From assembly GCA_947846985.1 (NCBI GenBank), contig CANTUZ010000001.1:34682727-34746726 (forward strand): a DNA stretch of 64,000 nucleotides, read 5' to 3'. The notes under the pieces are model-generated. The model was given only the letters and a program-made list of their open reading frames with translations. It did no database searches and was not told the origin of the DNA. Made by a program: the position numbers and the translations under genes. This DNA is from Fratercula arctica. Its lineage: Eukaryota; Chordata; Aves; Charadriiformes; Alcidae. Positions 1 through 12,154 of this stretch are shown piece by piece (the first letter of the stretch is position 1; each line of letters opens with the position of its first letter).

Positions 1-1084
1 CAATCATGTCTGTGTCCTCTGATAATCAAAATCAATACGCATCCAAATGATTGGGTTTTTTTTAATAAAAACAATATTTCAAAGAATCTCAGATGTGCTA
101 TAGAGTCATGTAAAGCTGCTTGTGACAAATAGGTAACTTCTGGGATGCAATGGCAAGTCAGGGCACCAAATGTTTGAAACAGGATCATTGTGCTCACTTG
201 GGTTCCGTGTGCTTGAACAGCTCTGGGAACAACACAGAGGCGTGAATCAGCATGTCAACAAGTACATAAGAGGAGCTTTATTTCCCCACACAGAAATATG
301 TTAGCTGGTTAGGGTAACATTTTTCCACCAAGCTGAGATGTTATTCGAGACATCGGAGGCTGATGAACTCATGACACATTTTGAAGCCAGGTGCTGCTAC
401 TTATCAGGTATCAGCATCTGTTTCTTGGAAACCTGTGAAATGAATTTGAAAGCCAGGGAGGCATTGGTGCAGTAATCTGATCAGTCAGCACAGGCAGGGC
501 TGTTGTGTGAATAATCCGTAACAGCCCAAGTAAGGATTTGGCTGAGAAAGGGAGAAGAAAATACTGCAAAAAATATTTTTTCCTTCTACATCTGTGTGTG
601 TGTCAAGGAAGGTGAGCAGCTCTCCACCTATTATCAAGAAATGCTGTCAGCATGGGCTTTGAGGCTCCTCAGCTCACCATCATTTAGGGAGGGAGTTGAT
701 GTTAGCATGTATGTGACCAGTTCTGGTGAATTGACTGTGATTCTCAAGTTCTTCCTGGGGGCAGGTCCTTGTGATCTAGCTTTACCCCCTTTGGAAACAG
801 CAGGACTGGAGCCTTCCATGGTGGTGGTGGGGATGCCATGGCTACCCACCATGCTCAGTTGTGGTGTGGCCCAGACCCTGCATGACCTGGTATCGGGCTC
901 CAGCTGGACCTCACTGAGGTGGCCCAGAGGTAAGAAGAGAGTGGCGGTGGCCATCTCGTCAGGTTACCACACAACGTCACTGCGGAGAAGATAGATAAAA
1001 CAGTCAGGTTAGACCTCGGTAGCTCAGTACCAGAAGGAAAGCAGACACATCCCTGTGCTTATAAAACCTTAAAATACCTCGTGT
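1..1084. other. Unique AT-rich sequence, no gene recognised
   Basis: I see no repeat family, RNA gene or exon-like coding segment here. An open frame at 596-994 (132 codons, plus) is overlapped by a 106-codon frame on the other strand at 634-954. Neither encodes anything I recognise, and neither has low-complexity or domain features that suggest a protein. Both are probably chance open frames. Confidence 0.6.
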
Positions 1085-1540
1085 GGAGGGGCTGGGTCAG
1101 GATGTTTTGGTCCTGGCAAGGCTGAGTTTGTCCTTTGATTTTTGTTCTGCGTTAATATTTCTCAGGCAGCTGGTGCCAGGGTGCAGCGGGGGCTCCTCTG
1201 GGGTCCATCAAGGCAGAGCCTGGCAGACGGGACCTGTCTCACCACCCCGGAGAGGAGCAGGACACTGCCCCAGCCTGGGACATCAGGCACCTCCATGGGG
1301 ATGGGGATGGGCCGAGGCTGGGCTGGGCTGGGGGCCCATGGATGTGCCTGGCTTGGTGGGGCCCATGGCCGGGCAGGGCAGAGCTGTGGGGAGCTGGAGA
1401 CTGGCCATGCTGTGGCATTGCTGGGGCAGGGGCTAATGGCCCTGGGGGGCTGAGATGGGGTCCTGGGCAGTGGCAGGGTGGTGGGGAGCCCCAGAGGGGT
1501 GGGCAGGGTGGGCAGTGAGGCATATAAGTAGTCCTGGGGC
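1085..1540. other. GC-rich, CpG-poor block
   Basis: This block is clearly richer in G and C than its surroundings, with G-runs and short GGGCT/GGGAT reiterations around 1296-1335. CG dinucleotides are few, so it does not look like a CpG-island promoter. The high GC keeps several frames open on both strands (for example 1083-1436 plus and 1239-1523 minus). Their products are rich in Gly, Pro and Trp or Ser and His and resemble no known family, so I treat them as composition artefacts. It could be an isochore-like patch or an old repeat I do not recognise. Confidence 0.5.
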
Positions 1541-2504
1541 TCTGGCAGCTGGCAGTGCTTCTGCTAATGCTATAAGAGGCTTTGCAGAGTTGTAGAAAGA
1601 CTGTTGTCCTTTTAAAAACAGAAAAATAAAAGGCAGGAAATGACTATATTTCAGCTCCTGGCCTATTGATTTGGCATCTCCCCATGGAGGTTTTGGGGTA
1701 TATAAACAATATTGAACATAAATAGTACCTGCCACAGGGCCCAGAGGAGAGGATATCTGTCTGTGCGGTGACACAGGGAACTGCAGTACAGGGACTTCGA
1801 TGCAATTTTGTTGATGAGTGGTTTTCACACCACCTAACTCGAGGCACCTGAGGCGGGAGACTCAGCTCTGATCCGTGCAATGATTGTAAGTGGGGAGAGA
1901 GGGACCTTCTGCAAAGGTGCACTTCGAGAAGAGTATGTAATGCATCTTTTCAATTCTTTCCTTAGACTTGTCCGTTCAGGCCTGGGATGAAGGTGGTTCA
2001 GTAGAGCTGTCTGTTAAAATCAAAGTGTGTTCTTGAGCTGCCCATGGCACACAACCTTGGGTGGGTTTCACTCGCTGTCCCTGTTGCCTCCTCTCCTGCA
2101 GCTGGTGCTACTTCTGCTTTGTTTGGGGGATGTTTGTTCCTCTCTTTCCTTTGTGGACGTGGAAAAGACTTCACCCCCACGGGCTCTTACTGGTTTGGTG
2201 ATTCCACACCATTTCTTGACATGGCTTTTCCCTGCAGTGACATAAGTTTCATTCCTTTACACCCAGACTTTCCTGACACCCATTGACCTTGTTCCTCCCA
2301 GTCTGTTCAAAGTGCAGTGACAAATTCAATCTCTTTTGTTTTTTGCAGTCCTTCTTGGTCCCACCCTCTCTTTAACAAGTTAGATACAAGCTTTTTTATT
2401 CTTCGGTCCAGGACTTTCACCTCCTTCCCTCTCAGGAACTGTGTTATCTGAGCCTCCCCGCTTTGCTACCTAAGTTATGCCAGCCTCCTTCATCCTCCTG
2501 TTCC
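1541..2504. other. Unique sequence, nothing recognised
   Basis: No repeat, RNA gene or credible exon is visible. Short open frames at 1433-1828 (minus) and 2027-2286 (plus, two frames) overlap one another and have no recognisable product. Confidence 0.55.
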
Positions 2505-2554
2505 CTTGTCCCACACCTTTCACTTGTCCCACACCTTTCCCTTTGTCCCACACT
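2505..2554. repeat. 18-bp tandem repeat, about 2.7 units
   Basis: The unit CTTGTCCCACACCTTTCA starts at 2505 and recurs at 2523 with its last base changed. A third partial copy at 2541-2554 has one extra T. It is a small local minisatellite of the kind produced by replication slippage. Nothing in the flanks suggests a function. Confidence 0.85.
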
Positions 2555-2835
2555 GACACTTTTCTCTGGAATGCCCATTCCAAACAGATCTATCAGCTTC
2601 CCTGGGGCCCTCCAAATTTCTCATTAATTTCTCTGTAAAGCTCCTGATGAATTGCCAGCTTACTACAGCTAACTTGTTGCCTTCAGTAGGAGACTGGTAT
2701 TTATTTGCATCATGTATTCTATTAGCTGGCACATGAGAGCGTAAAGCTGGCAATTATAAACTCTCTTATTCATTCCCGTATGTCACTCCCTCACTCCCTG
2801 TTACATTCACTTGTTGTATCTTGTCTTAAATGGAG

Positions 2836-2957
2836 ATTATATGTTCCTCAAGGGAAATACCTGTCTTGTAGTTTGGGTAGTACAGCGCCTAGCACGACGG
2901 GCTGCTACCTTCCTCCTCCCTCCTAGGTACTTCTGAGCAACAAACAATAAAGAGCAG
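2836..2957 (+). repeat. Ancient SINE/LINE 3' tail (MIR/L2-like)
   Basis: The segment contains TACAGCGCCTAGCAC at 2881-2895, preceded by a 'ttcctcaagggaaatacctgtctt' type stretch and followed by a CTCCTAGGTAC element and an A-rich ACAATAAAGAG end. This order matches the 3' ends shared by old amniote retroposons of the L2 and CORE-SINE type (general knowledge of those families). The copy is diverged, and about 40 bases in the middle are pyrimidine-rich and do not fit. The exact family cannot be settled by eye. Confidence 0.5.
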
Positions 2958-4029
2958 CAAGAGCTGGCCGGGGATTGTTGCATGCATCTGTGTTTTTGTC
3001 TGAATTTTCATGCATGCTGCTACGTGTGCTGCATATAAATTGACTTTGAAAAGTAGGCAAACAATATGCTTCCAGACAACTGTGTAAACATTCTGCTGGA
3101 AACTGTTTCAGTAGCTATGTGCACATAATGTAGCTACAATGCATCCCTAAATTTGTACCATGTGGGGCAGGATCACTTTTCCCCCTGTAAATATTTGATT
3201 TCTTTCCTTTCTTTCTTTGCATTTTTGTGACAGCACAACAGTTGCTCCCTGAAAGCCAGAGACCAACGGCACAAGTGGACACCACAAGCAGAGCCTGCAG
3301 CCATGATGTTTTTCATACTGCCAAACAACCTGGGATTTTGCAGGACTAGGAGTTCTCCTAATCCCACAAAATTCTCGCTTTGTAGTTGAGCTGTGTTTGG
3401 AGAGATGAGAATGAATGAATTGCAACATTATGGTTTGTAAAAGGGAGCACGTGTAAGGGCGAATGTGGGTGTCTAGCAGGAGTCCTGTTTTCCCCTCTGC
3501 TTTCTGGGTTGCTGCCAGTTTGCAAGCTGTTAGCCATGTACGGGGAAGCAAATGAAGTGAGGGAAGCTGCATGGGCAACTGTTCTTTTGAGTCTTCAGGG
3601 AATGGCTCCTGCCACTGGCCAACGTTCTCCAGGCCAGTTGGGCTGCACTTGGCCTTAGGCCATGGGTGAGGGCAAATCTGGCTTTAAACCGTTGCTCTTC
3701 CTCAGTAATGAGGCTGGAAAGTGGTGGCCCAGTCCCCAAACTTCTTTATCTTCTGCCTACTGCATGTGTTACCTAGGGAGTAGTGGGACACAGCCATATG
3801 CCACATACATCTCTCTGCCTTTGGTACATGTATGATGCTAGAGAGGGAAAGAGGTGGGCATACTGCTATGCAGTTAGTGGGTCCACCGATGGCAGAAGGT
3901 GTCACTGGAAGAAGACATCTGAGTGCACTGCTTTTGGCTGGAGCTGTGCAGAAGAGGGGCATAATCCTAGACAGAGATCCCAGGAGATCTCCTTGCCCAC
4001 CCCTCTGCTTGAAGGCAGGATCACGTATG
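2958..4029. other. Unique sequence with a 143-codon open frame
   Basis: No repeat is recognised. The minus-strand frame at 3147-3578 (143 codons) is the longest in the window outside repeats. Its translation has no recognisable domain, signal peptide or repeat, and other frames at 3173-3367 and 3530-3739 overlap it on the same strand. I have no positive evidence that it is a gene. Confidence 0.45.
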
Positions 4030-4195
4030 TCTGAGCTGCCCTTGACAGCTGTTTGTATAATCTGTTCTTTAAAACCTCTAATGCTGGAGATTTCACAGTC
4101 TCCCTAGGTGGCCTCTTTGGGCAATTAACTACCTTCAAAACTAGGAAATTTTTCATAAACATTCTCTGGTGCAAATTAAGCAGATTTAAGAAGAT
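4030..4195 (-). mobile_element. Ancient CR1/L3-like LINE fragment (3' part)
   Basis: Read on the minus strand, the translation contains PRETVKSPALEVLKNRLYK (within about 4045-4115). This corresponds to the C-terminal '[19 protein letters not shown]' block that is typical of CR1 ORF2. On the plus strand, the run from CTGTTCTTTAAAACCTC through CTCCCTAGG and AATTTTTCATAAACATTC follows the reverse complement of the same part of old CR1/L3 elements. It is much more diverged than the copies at 11.4 and 17.3 kb. It is a dead relic with no intact domain. Confidence 0.65.
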
Positions 4196-7100
4196 AAGCG
4201 TGACTATGTTGCTGAGACCAAAGGCTCAGCTGTTCTAGCGTCCTTTACAAAACAGTGGCCAATAGCAGAGGCTTCAGAGAAGTGTATGGGAGCAGGACAA
4301 GGATGTAGTGATAATCCTGCTACTGGAATTCTTTAGCCTGAAGTTTGGGAATGTTTTCTTGTTCTGTCTGCAACAGATTCAGAGCGGAGTTAACTCTTGT
4401 CTGTGTAAGAACCATTTATGTAGTGGAAAATGCTTTTAATATATCTACGATGTCTTCTCTTCTCTAGATAAAGAAAGCCCAGATTCCCACCCCTTCCTCC
4501 TAGGTCATGTTTTCTAAACCCTGTAAAGTTTGTGCTGATCTCTCCTTTCAGTTGACCTACAACTCTTTTCACCATCATTGAAGAGAATGGACTGGTTACC
4601 TGTAAATCTCACATATAACACTTTGAACTGGCACCATCTTTTTCTATTGCTGATGCATTTGGGCCCCATCTGTTTTAAAGGAAAGCACTAAAGAGCCAGG
4701 AAGAGAAGAAAAAAGGAGGCTAACACCCAAGTCTGAGCAACTTCCCTGAACATGGAGAGTCTCACAGTCTGCCTCCTGCACCTAATGTTTGTGAATTGTG
4801 TTCATGAGATATACATAAGCTGTCTAAGATATAGGAGCCAGCCCTAGGATTTCTTCTTCATCAGAGAGGTACAGAAGAACTGGGCTGTCATTATCCCTTG
4901 GGCTCCAGGGATATTGCATTCCTGCCTATATAGCAATACAGTTTTCGGAGGAGGGATGGAGAATTTGCACCCAAACCCCACACCCCAACCCCTGTATTAT
5001 TCCTTGCTGGTGCTGTAATGAGAGTTGAGGGCTATATGGATTTGTACAGGGTTTGGCTCTGACTCCTAGTGTTGCAATGGCAACTAACTAGGAGATTTCA
5101 GTTTTTGGCATTTCCTTCTGGCTGGCTCAGTGTGTCGGTTGTTCTGCATCCTCTTCTTAGAAGCTCAGGTCTCTCACCGGCTTGCATGGGGAACCCAGGA
5201 TACATCTGTGCCCTGCGGTGCAGCTCCTTACAGTGACACTTGAGTGCTGGCCCTAAGCTGAGATGATGTAAAGCTGCCTCTTGGACCGAAGACAGGAATC
5301 TCTTTGCCATCTTTCATTTGGCAGTATAGACAGCTTCTTTAAACTGAAAAACAGGGTAGCTGCTTTAGCAGGACGCTAACATGAGCACTTGGCTAGCAGG
5401 CTATGCTAATATGACTAACTGGCTTCCAGAGAGCAAGCACTGTGCCGCAGAAATGACCCAGCTTGTTTAGAAATACCTGACAAACCCCTCTGTCCAGTGT
5501 GGTGTGGGTCCATCGACAGACACTTTCCTCAGTGCTGGGCACCTTGCAGCTGGATGTGGGAATGCCTTTTGGTGCTTTACCTAGTCAGCCATAGCTTTCT
5601 TTACCTACTGGGTTTTTGGCAGATTTTACATGCATCTGTGCGACTCAATTAATTAGCTTTTGATCCGTAATCGGGGTGGGCCAAAGACGACTCTGGAAAG
5701 ATTGAGGCGATGGAGGATTGCTGCTATTGCCCGTGTGGTGGAAGATCAGTGTTTGAAAACATAAAACAACTCAGATTCTTGGTGTTTATGTGGGAAGCGC
5801 ATACATAAGCTGCACAAATCATTACCATCTGTATTATGAACAGACCCCAGAGCATTAACCTGTTCTATTAGTTTCCTATGCTGGAAATACTGTTTATGTT
5901 AGCAAAGCTGAGGTACAAATCTTTCTTATGCATAATGCAGGACATTTTATACATTTGACAGGAAAGCAATTTGAAATGTTTTGAATGGAAACATTCTCTG
6001 CTGAATTGTTTTATTGTGACGAAAAACACCCCCAAGAAACAGTGACGTTAAAGATGCTGGGTCTTTGGAACTCAGGAAAGTTTGGAGTGATCAAATGCAC
6101 CTTGATTTAACATTTTCTGTATCTCCCTTTTTGGTGTGTTTTAAAGGGGGATGAGCTTCGTTTGGCTTTTTAAATGGGAATAATAACAGTTAGCTCTTCA
6201 TATAGTGTCTTTTATCTGTGGGCTACAGACTCTTTCACTAACAGTAATTTAGCATGGAAACCTCAATGTGAAGAAGGGGAAGATACAATAATACTCCTCA
6301 TATTCATGCTAAATTACATCCCTTTATACATGGGTAAGGAGAAAAAGTCAGCTGGAAGTTGTGAAAGATCTCTTTATCTGCAAAGCATTCCTTTTATAGC
6401 TTCCCTCCCCTTGAGGAATTTGCAGGGTGGGGGACAGTCAGGTTTCTGTAGGTCAAATGAAGGGCGTACATCTGGGCTTTCATCTCTGGACTGACTACTG
6501 GGGTCTTTTCCCTTCCAGCAACCCGACTCCCTCAGAAACTTTGAGGTGCAATCTGTGCAGCTTCACACTACGCCCTGCCATGCAAGACAGGAACCGGGAT
6601 GGGGATTGGTACCGCTTCTGGCATCGCCAGCTCCTACAGGGATTTCTTAGTGCAAATCTTTGGGAACTGGATTATGTTTTGGAAGTGATCCTTTGATGTC
6701 TTCTTATCGAGGGCCTGGGGGCTTTAACTGTGTGTCTGTTCTCTGTGGGAGATGGGAAGTATTTTCTCTTTTCCCTAGCTCAGACTAATTTCTGCTTTTC
6801 CCTTTGTACTGGCAGTAAGAGAAGTGGCCCAGAGAGATTCAGGGGTGTGTCTGCAGGCATAGAGTCTGACTCAAGGAGAACGGCAATTCTTTTTCTTATA
6901 CTCTCATCTTCTGGAGTGATGTCCAGAATCTGGGGTGATGGTCACAGCATAAGAACCTCAAGACACAAGAATGATCTTCTGTTGATTTTTAGTTTTATCT
7001 GATGTTAACCCTTCATGTTTCCATATAGAGAAATATGAGCAAGGAACTTTTTGTCACAAAGCAGCTTTCCTAAAAGCATTTTAATATAGTTAGAGTCATA

Positions 7101-9240
7101 AATCAATGGCTTTTTAAGAGACACTATTCACCTCCTGGAAAAGGAAATGTGGATTCGTAAGCAGATCACGAAAGCACATCTTTGCAGCCCTCAGAAAAAC
7201 AACTGGCGCTGTCTGCGCTGTAAGGGAAATAGGTCTGAGTCCAAGTGACGCAGACCAACACTAGTCTATACTGGCGAGAATTCCCAGTTCTTCTATAGCT
7301 AAGTCTTGAAGAAATCTGGTTAGAGGGGTTCAGAGAAGAGCCAGGGAATGAGGAAACACCATCAGCAGTCCAGCATGGTTCCTCACCCTCTGTTATTTAG
7401 TGGTGTAGATCTTCTCTTAGTGCATAGCTTCAGCTTCCAGCACGGGGATTTCTGTGACTCACAGGCATGTCATATATCCATACTTTGCAGCTCGAGAAAC
7501 TGAGTTCCATATGAAATATATCTGGAAAACATGGGCTAGAAGTTTTTCCACTGCCAGTCTATGGTGGGGTTTTGGACAGGATGTCCTGAGTAGTGTGTCC
7601 AAGGTAGTCTGAAGATGGTATTAACCGGATAAAAGTGAAAGCTGTAAATACAGGGATGTTACCAAAACAGAAAGAAAGGTTTTGAATGGCTTGGCTTTGG
7701 AAGGATTGTTAGGTGAACAAATACCAAGGACACACCACAAGGTTTCTGGACTCGTAGTCTTCAAGAGTCCAGAATTCTGGCCAAAATCTTCTGGCACTTA
7801 AATACTTTATTAAGTAAGCTTTTAGCACATTTTTCTTTAAATAAATAGTGTGCATTTACAGCTTGTAAACTATGTTCAAAATGTACCTTTGGCCAAGAAT
7901 TATTTTGTCACTACAAATCACACAAGTTTATTTCATACAGTGAAAAGCGATGTTAACAGAACAATGCACTGAGCAGGGTTTACGGTAGCACCTGTGAAGC
8001 ATTCCCAGGAGTTAATCTTTCATGTATCTTGGTGAGAAATTATTAGTAGTCTGCAACGGGGTGAAAACTATGCTGCGTTAGCCCACATTGTAAAAGAACT
8101 TCTACTTTTGTGAAGAAAACACATGGTAGGTGTTACCATAGGTACCAGTGGCTGTCCTGACAAGGTCTCAGTTTTACTGCTGAAATAGGGTGCTCCAAAG
8201 AGCACCGTTTAGTTTTAGACATTGCAGACACGATCAGCAGAAAAGTGGTTAATGTGCTGAGAGCTGAAAAAGAGATGATGGCTAAATGGAGCAAAAATTG
8301 CCATTTTGTACCTGACTCTTCACAATCCTGCCTTCGTTTGCAGCTGTATTGTGTCATCAAACCATGTGCAATCCATGGGGTTTCAGCTGCATGACTCCCA
8401 TTAACTTTAATCAGAGTCAGGAGAATAAACTGCTGAGCAAAGCACTCTGAAAATGTACCCCTCCATTCTTAACAATTATATTACTCTGCTTTGTGCAGTG
8501 GGGAATCTTTAAGAGGCAGAGCTGAATGCTCCATCACTTCAATACCTGCTCTTTGTGCATAATGAAATCAGCACTGTTTGCAGCCTGCTCCCTACTATGG
8601 TCGACGACTGATTTCACTACACAAATGACCAAATGATTGACTTCAGCATTTCTCCACATGAAACAGATAAAAATCTTTCAGGAAGATATCGGTCATGTTC
8701 TGTGCATGTGAGTGAGGTTATACAGGATGGAAAGGCTGTTTAGGAAAATTCATTGTTGTCGTCCTTTAACGAAAATTGTTGCCAGGATACTGTCAAGTCA
8801 TACGGGATAACTGCGGCTGTGGCAGTTCTAGTGTTAAAGAGATGAACAAATATCAGCAGTCAGAAACAGTACCGCGTATTTAAGGCTAGAGCAGAGGTCC
8901 AGGTGCAAGGTGACATATCCCCATGGCCATATTTCCATGAACAAGCAAGCATGCAACCCCCAGGATGGTCCATGCAAACAGCCCTACAGCAGTCACGCCC
9001 GTGAGATGCTGAAAATCCTCATCCCTCATTAGTGTCAGTGACCGAGAGATACGGTGGCTCAGAAACCCGCACAGGCAGCGAGCACGTAGAGCTGGCATCT
9101 CGCCTTCTCGCTGTATATGTGCTTCCTGGCTTTTATGCCCAGCCTCGATTGTTCTGAGTAAATAATCGCTCTCGTTTACAAATCTGCATTCTGAATAATT
9201 TCTTCAGCGTTCAAACACGCCCCAACCTTTTACATGACCC
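4196..9240. other. About 5 kb of unique AT-rich DNA, no gene recognised
   Basis: I find no RNA gene, transposon or recognisable exon. Open frames of 60-106 codons (for example 5098-5310 minus, 6174-6494 plus, 6427-6696 plus, 6730-7002 plus, 8133-8360 minus) have no family resemblance and no shared arrangement. Local A/T-rich stretches such as 7780-7930 and 5830-6010 could hold regulatory DNA, but nothing diagnostic is visible. Confidence 0.5.
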
Positions 9241-9248
9241 TCAGAGTG

Positions 9249-9336
9249 CAGATAAAACCGCTGAGATTTCCTGTGGGAACTTTAAAAAAACAATAACCGC
9301 AAACTCCTCTGAAGGACAGATAAAAATGTGGTGAAA
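9249..9336. promoter_or_regulatory. Candidate GATA/RUNX/ETS motif cluster
   Basis: Two AGATAA (GATA-type) words lie at about 9250-9255 and 9318-9323. A TTCCTGTGG word at about 9268 combines an ETS-like core with a RUNX-like half. AACCGCAAAC at about 9296-9305 reads TGCGGT on the minus strand (a RUNX core), and TGTGGT lies at about 9327-9332. The order GATA then RUNX recurs at both ends, within about 90 bases. Pairing of these sites is a known feature of blood-cell enhancers. That this stretch is one is inference, since such short words also arise by chance. Confidence 0.22.
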
Positions 9337-11434
9337 GTTTCATTAGCAACAAACTCTAGCCCTTTTAGTTGCACTGGCAGCCATATTTTTTGTTCAGCGG
9401 GACAGTTTTTGCACAGATGTCAAGTTTTGCTACTTGAGGAATGTGAAAATGAGAACAGAGTTTTCAATGCATTCGTATCAGTAGGCATAATCAGGTCTCA
9501 AGACTACCCTTCCTTATCCAGATAAACAGTAATTCTTTACAATGATTTCTGAAGTGTACCATGTTCCCATTTACTTAGACACGCAGTGCTTATAGTGGGA
9601 ACCATTGAAAAGCGTTGTCCTGCATTATCTGAGGGATTTTGAAGGAAATGAAGCAAATCTGCTTTACAATACATTGTTCCTGCAAGGAAGGATCTCACAG
9701 AATCTAATCTTTTTTTCATTCATTTTTTAGTGTAGCCTGCACAACAGAGGCAGCTCTTCAGCATCATTTGTATGATAATAGCATTATTTTGTCCCAAATA
9801 TGGTGCACATCTCAAGGACCTCCACAGTCACATCAGGGGGATTGTTCAGTCCAGACGAGGGGGAGGCAATTGTGGGGGGGACAAGTCCAAACACAGTGAA
9901 GTGAAGTGAATTTCAAATATTACCATTAAATCGTTACATTACCTTTTTCGGCTGCCACCAAAAAGCCTTTTCAGCAAGAGGGACGTTTGGCTTCCCATGG
10001 AATTTCTGCCGGCCTAGAATAAACGGAGCATTTCCAAGAGACTTAGTCTCCTGGACGTCACCTGTCCGCCTAATCCTGGATTGCAATAGAGCTTTAGGCA
10101 GTCAATAAATGCTTAGCCTCAAAACAGAGGTCCTTTTCAGTGTGCATGGCTAATTAAAGATAAACTTCTGGGAATTTAGAGGTGAAGTAGGACATCACTT
10201 AGACCTTCATGTAGTTTAGGTCTAGAGCTGTCTGAGCTGCTGTGCCTGTCCCCCACAGCCATTCCAGAGGGGTCTATGCTTCCTATCTGATAGCCACGGT
10301 ACCCCAGGGTATCTCACATAGCTCTAAATACCCAAGTGAGAGCAACCAAACCCTGATTTATTGATGATATTAAACATCTATAGGGCTCTCAGGGCTCTGA
10401 AGTCTGCAGAATGGATTGCTGTTTCAGATTTAGGTAGCATTTAGGGAGATTGGTTCCTTTTGTTCTTCCTCTGTGGATTATGCAGGGAGCCCAGGGAAAT
10501 CGGCCTCCTAATTTAGGCACTTCATTGGGAGGCCTAAAGCTGGCAATGTGAATGCCCCAAGTGCCGGTTAGAACACTGCCTGCGCTTCCACAAATGAAAC
10601 TAAGTGCTGTCTATGACACTATAACGAGTGGCTTTATTTTAACAGAGCAAATGATTTGGCATGGATGCTTTAATTATAGAACTGAACCCACTTTTCCGTT
10701 CTGCAAAATGTTAGCAAATAGCTCATGAAGTACTTGCTGTGACCGGCTGTGTTTCATTCATGGTCCTCTCAGTGTGATGAGTTTGTTGTGAATATTTGAA
10801 GTTCACGCTTGCTATTATACTGCAAAGCCACATGAATCAGGTGGAACAGAATTTATTTTATGCATCTTTATCAACCTGTATGATGTATTTACTCTGAGCT
10901 AGTTGTATAGGCACTATCCATATAAAGAGTTGGACACTCTCCACCTGTGATTCACCTGCTCCTTAAGAAAAAACATGAAATAATAAAACCAGGTAGGCTG
11001 GATAACACTCTGGAGTACTGTTGCATATTAAATGGATTAGGTTAAACATGTTGGGTTTAATTCTGTGGACCTTTGTGATATTTTTAGGGCCATTTGAAGC
11101 GCCTTAGGCTATACTGCCTTGCCTCCACCTGATGTAGTGAGGCACATTTCCTGTAGCCTCTGTGTCATATGTATCTCTTCTAGGGCATCTCAAATGGTCC
11201 TAAGTGCTTACAGTGTGTGCAGCTCAATCCCTGAACGTGTGTCCCTCAGTCATCATGGTCAATGAAGCTAGAGATTTCTTTATCTGATCAGATGTACGTG
11301 TGTACTCTAGGTTGTGCTCAGTACCCTTCTAGACTCTGTTTGCTGTATTCGCTTTGGCTCTTGGAGGAAGCCCACCTCATGTGTAGAGACCCATGCCCTG
11401 GACACCTACATGTAAGTATCTGAATTCCACTGTT
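9337..11434. other. Unique sequence, nothing firmly recognised
   Basis: No exon, RNA gene or firm repeat. Around 10170-10600 there are words such as ATTTAGGCA and GCATTTAGG that recur elsewhere in the window (34.3 and 52.1 kb). They may mark a very old dispersed repeat, but I could not assign a family. Frames at 9328-9525 and 9537-9719 are short and unremarkable. Confidence 0.45.
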
Positions 11435-12154
11435 GCATTTGGGGAGAGAAACCTTATGAAATTAAACAAGGGCAAGTGTAGGATGCTGCACCTGGGGAAG
11501 AATAACCCCATGCACCAGTACAGGTTGGGGGCTGACCTGCTGGAGGGCAGCTCTGTGGAAAGAGACCTGGGAGTCCTGGTGGACAACAGGATAACCATGA
11601 ACCAGCAATGTGCCCTTGTGGCCAAAAAGACCAATGGCATCCTGCAGTGCATCAAGAAGAGTGTGGCCAGCAGGTCGAGGGAGGTCATCCTCCCCCTCTA
11701 CTCTGCCTTTGTGAGGCCGCACCTGGAGTACTGTGTCCAGTTCTGGGCTCCCTGGTTCAAGAGGGACAGGGAACTGCTGGAGAGGGTGCAGCAGAGAGCT
11801 ACAAAGATGTTTAAGGGATTGGAACACCTCTGTTATGAAGAAAGGCTGAGGGATTTGGGTCTCTTCAGTCTGGAAAAGAGACGACTGAGGGGGGATCTTA
11901 TCAACACTTCTAAATACTTAAAGGGTGGGTGTCAGGAGGATGGGGCCAGTCCTTTTTCAGTGGTGCCCAGCGACAGGACAAGAGGTAATGGGCACAAACT
12001 TGAGCATAGGAAGTTCCACCTAAACATGAGGAAAAACTGCTTTACTTTGAGGGTGGCAGAGCACCGGAACAGGCTGCCCAGAGAGGTGGTGGAGTCTCCT
12101 TCTCTGGAGACATTCAAAACCCACCTGGACACATTCCTGTGCAACCTGCTCTAG
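11393..12154 (+). pseudogene. CR1 ORF2 C-terminal remnant (253 codons)
   Basis: The open frame covers the CR1 ORF2 segment downstream of the reverse-transcriptase catalytic core. About the first 14 codons are non-CR1 flanking sequence, and the CR1 resemblance begins near residue 15 ([13 protein letters not shown]). Full CR1 ORF2 proteins have an endonuclease and a reverse transcriptase before this part. Both are missing here, so no enzyme can be made. The long open frame reflects youth of the insertion and is not evidence of a host gene. Confidence 0.9.

Noticed and set aside
1083..1523. Three overlapping frames in the GC-rich block as exons
   Set aside because: High GC reduces stop codons in all frames. 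The products are low-information Gly/Pro/Trp-rich strings on both strands.
1085..1540. CpG-island promoter
   Set aside because: The block is GC-rich but has only a handful of CG dinucleotides.
2505..2554. CRISPR-like array
   Set aside because: The units are directly adjacent without spacers and there are fewer than three. The sequence context is vertebrate.
11393..12154. 253-codon open frame as a host gene
   Set aside because: Apart from about 14 leading codons, it is the C-terminal part of CR1 ORF2 and is followed by the CR1 3' tail.
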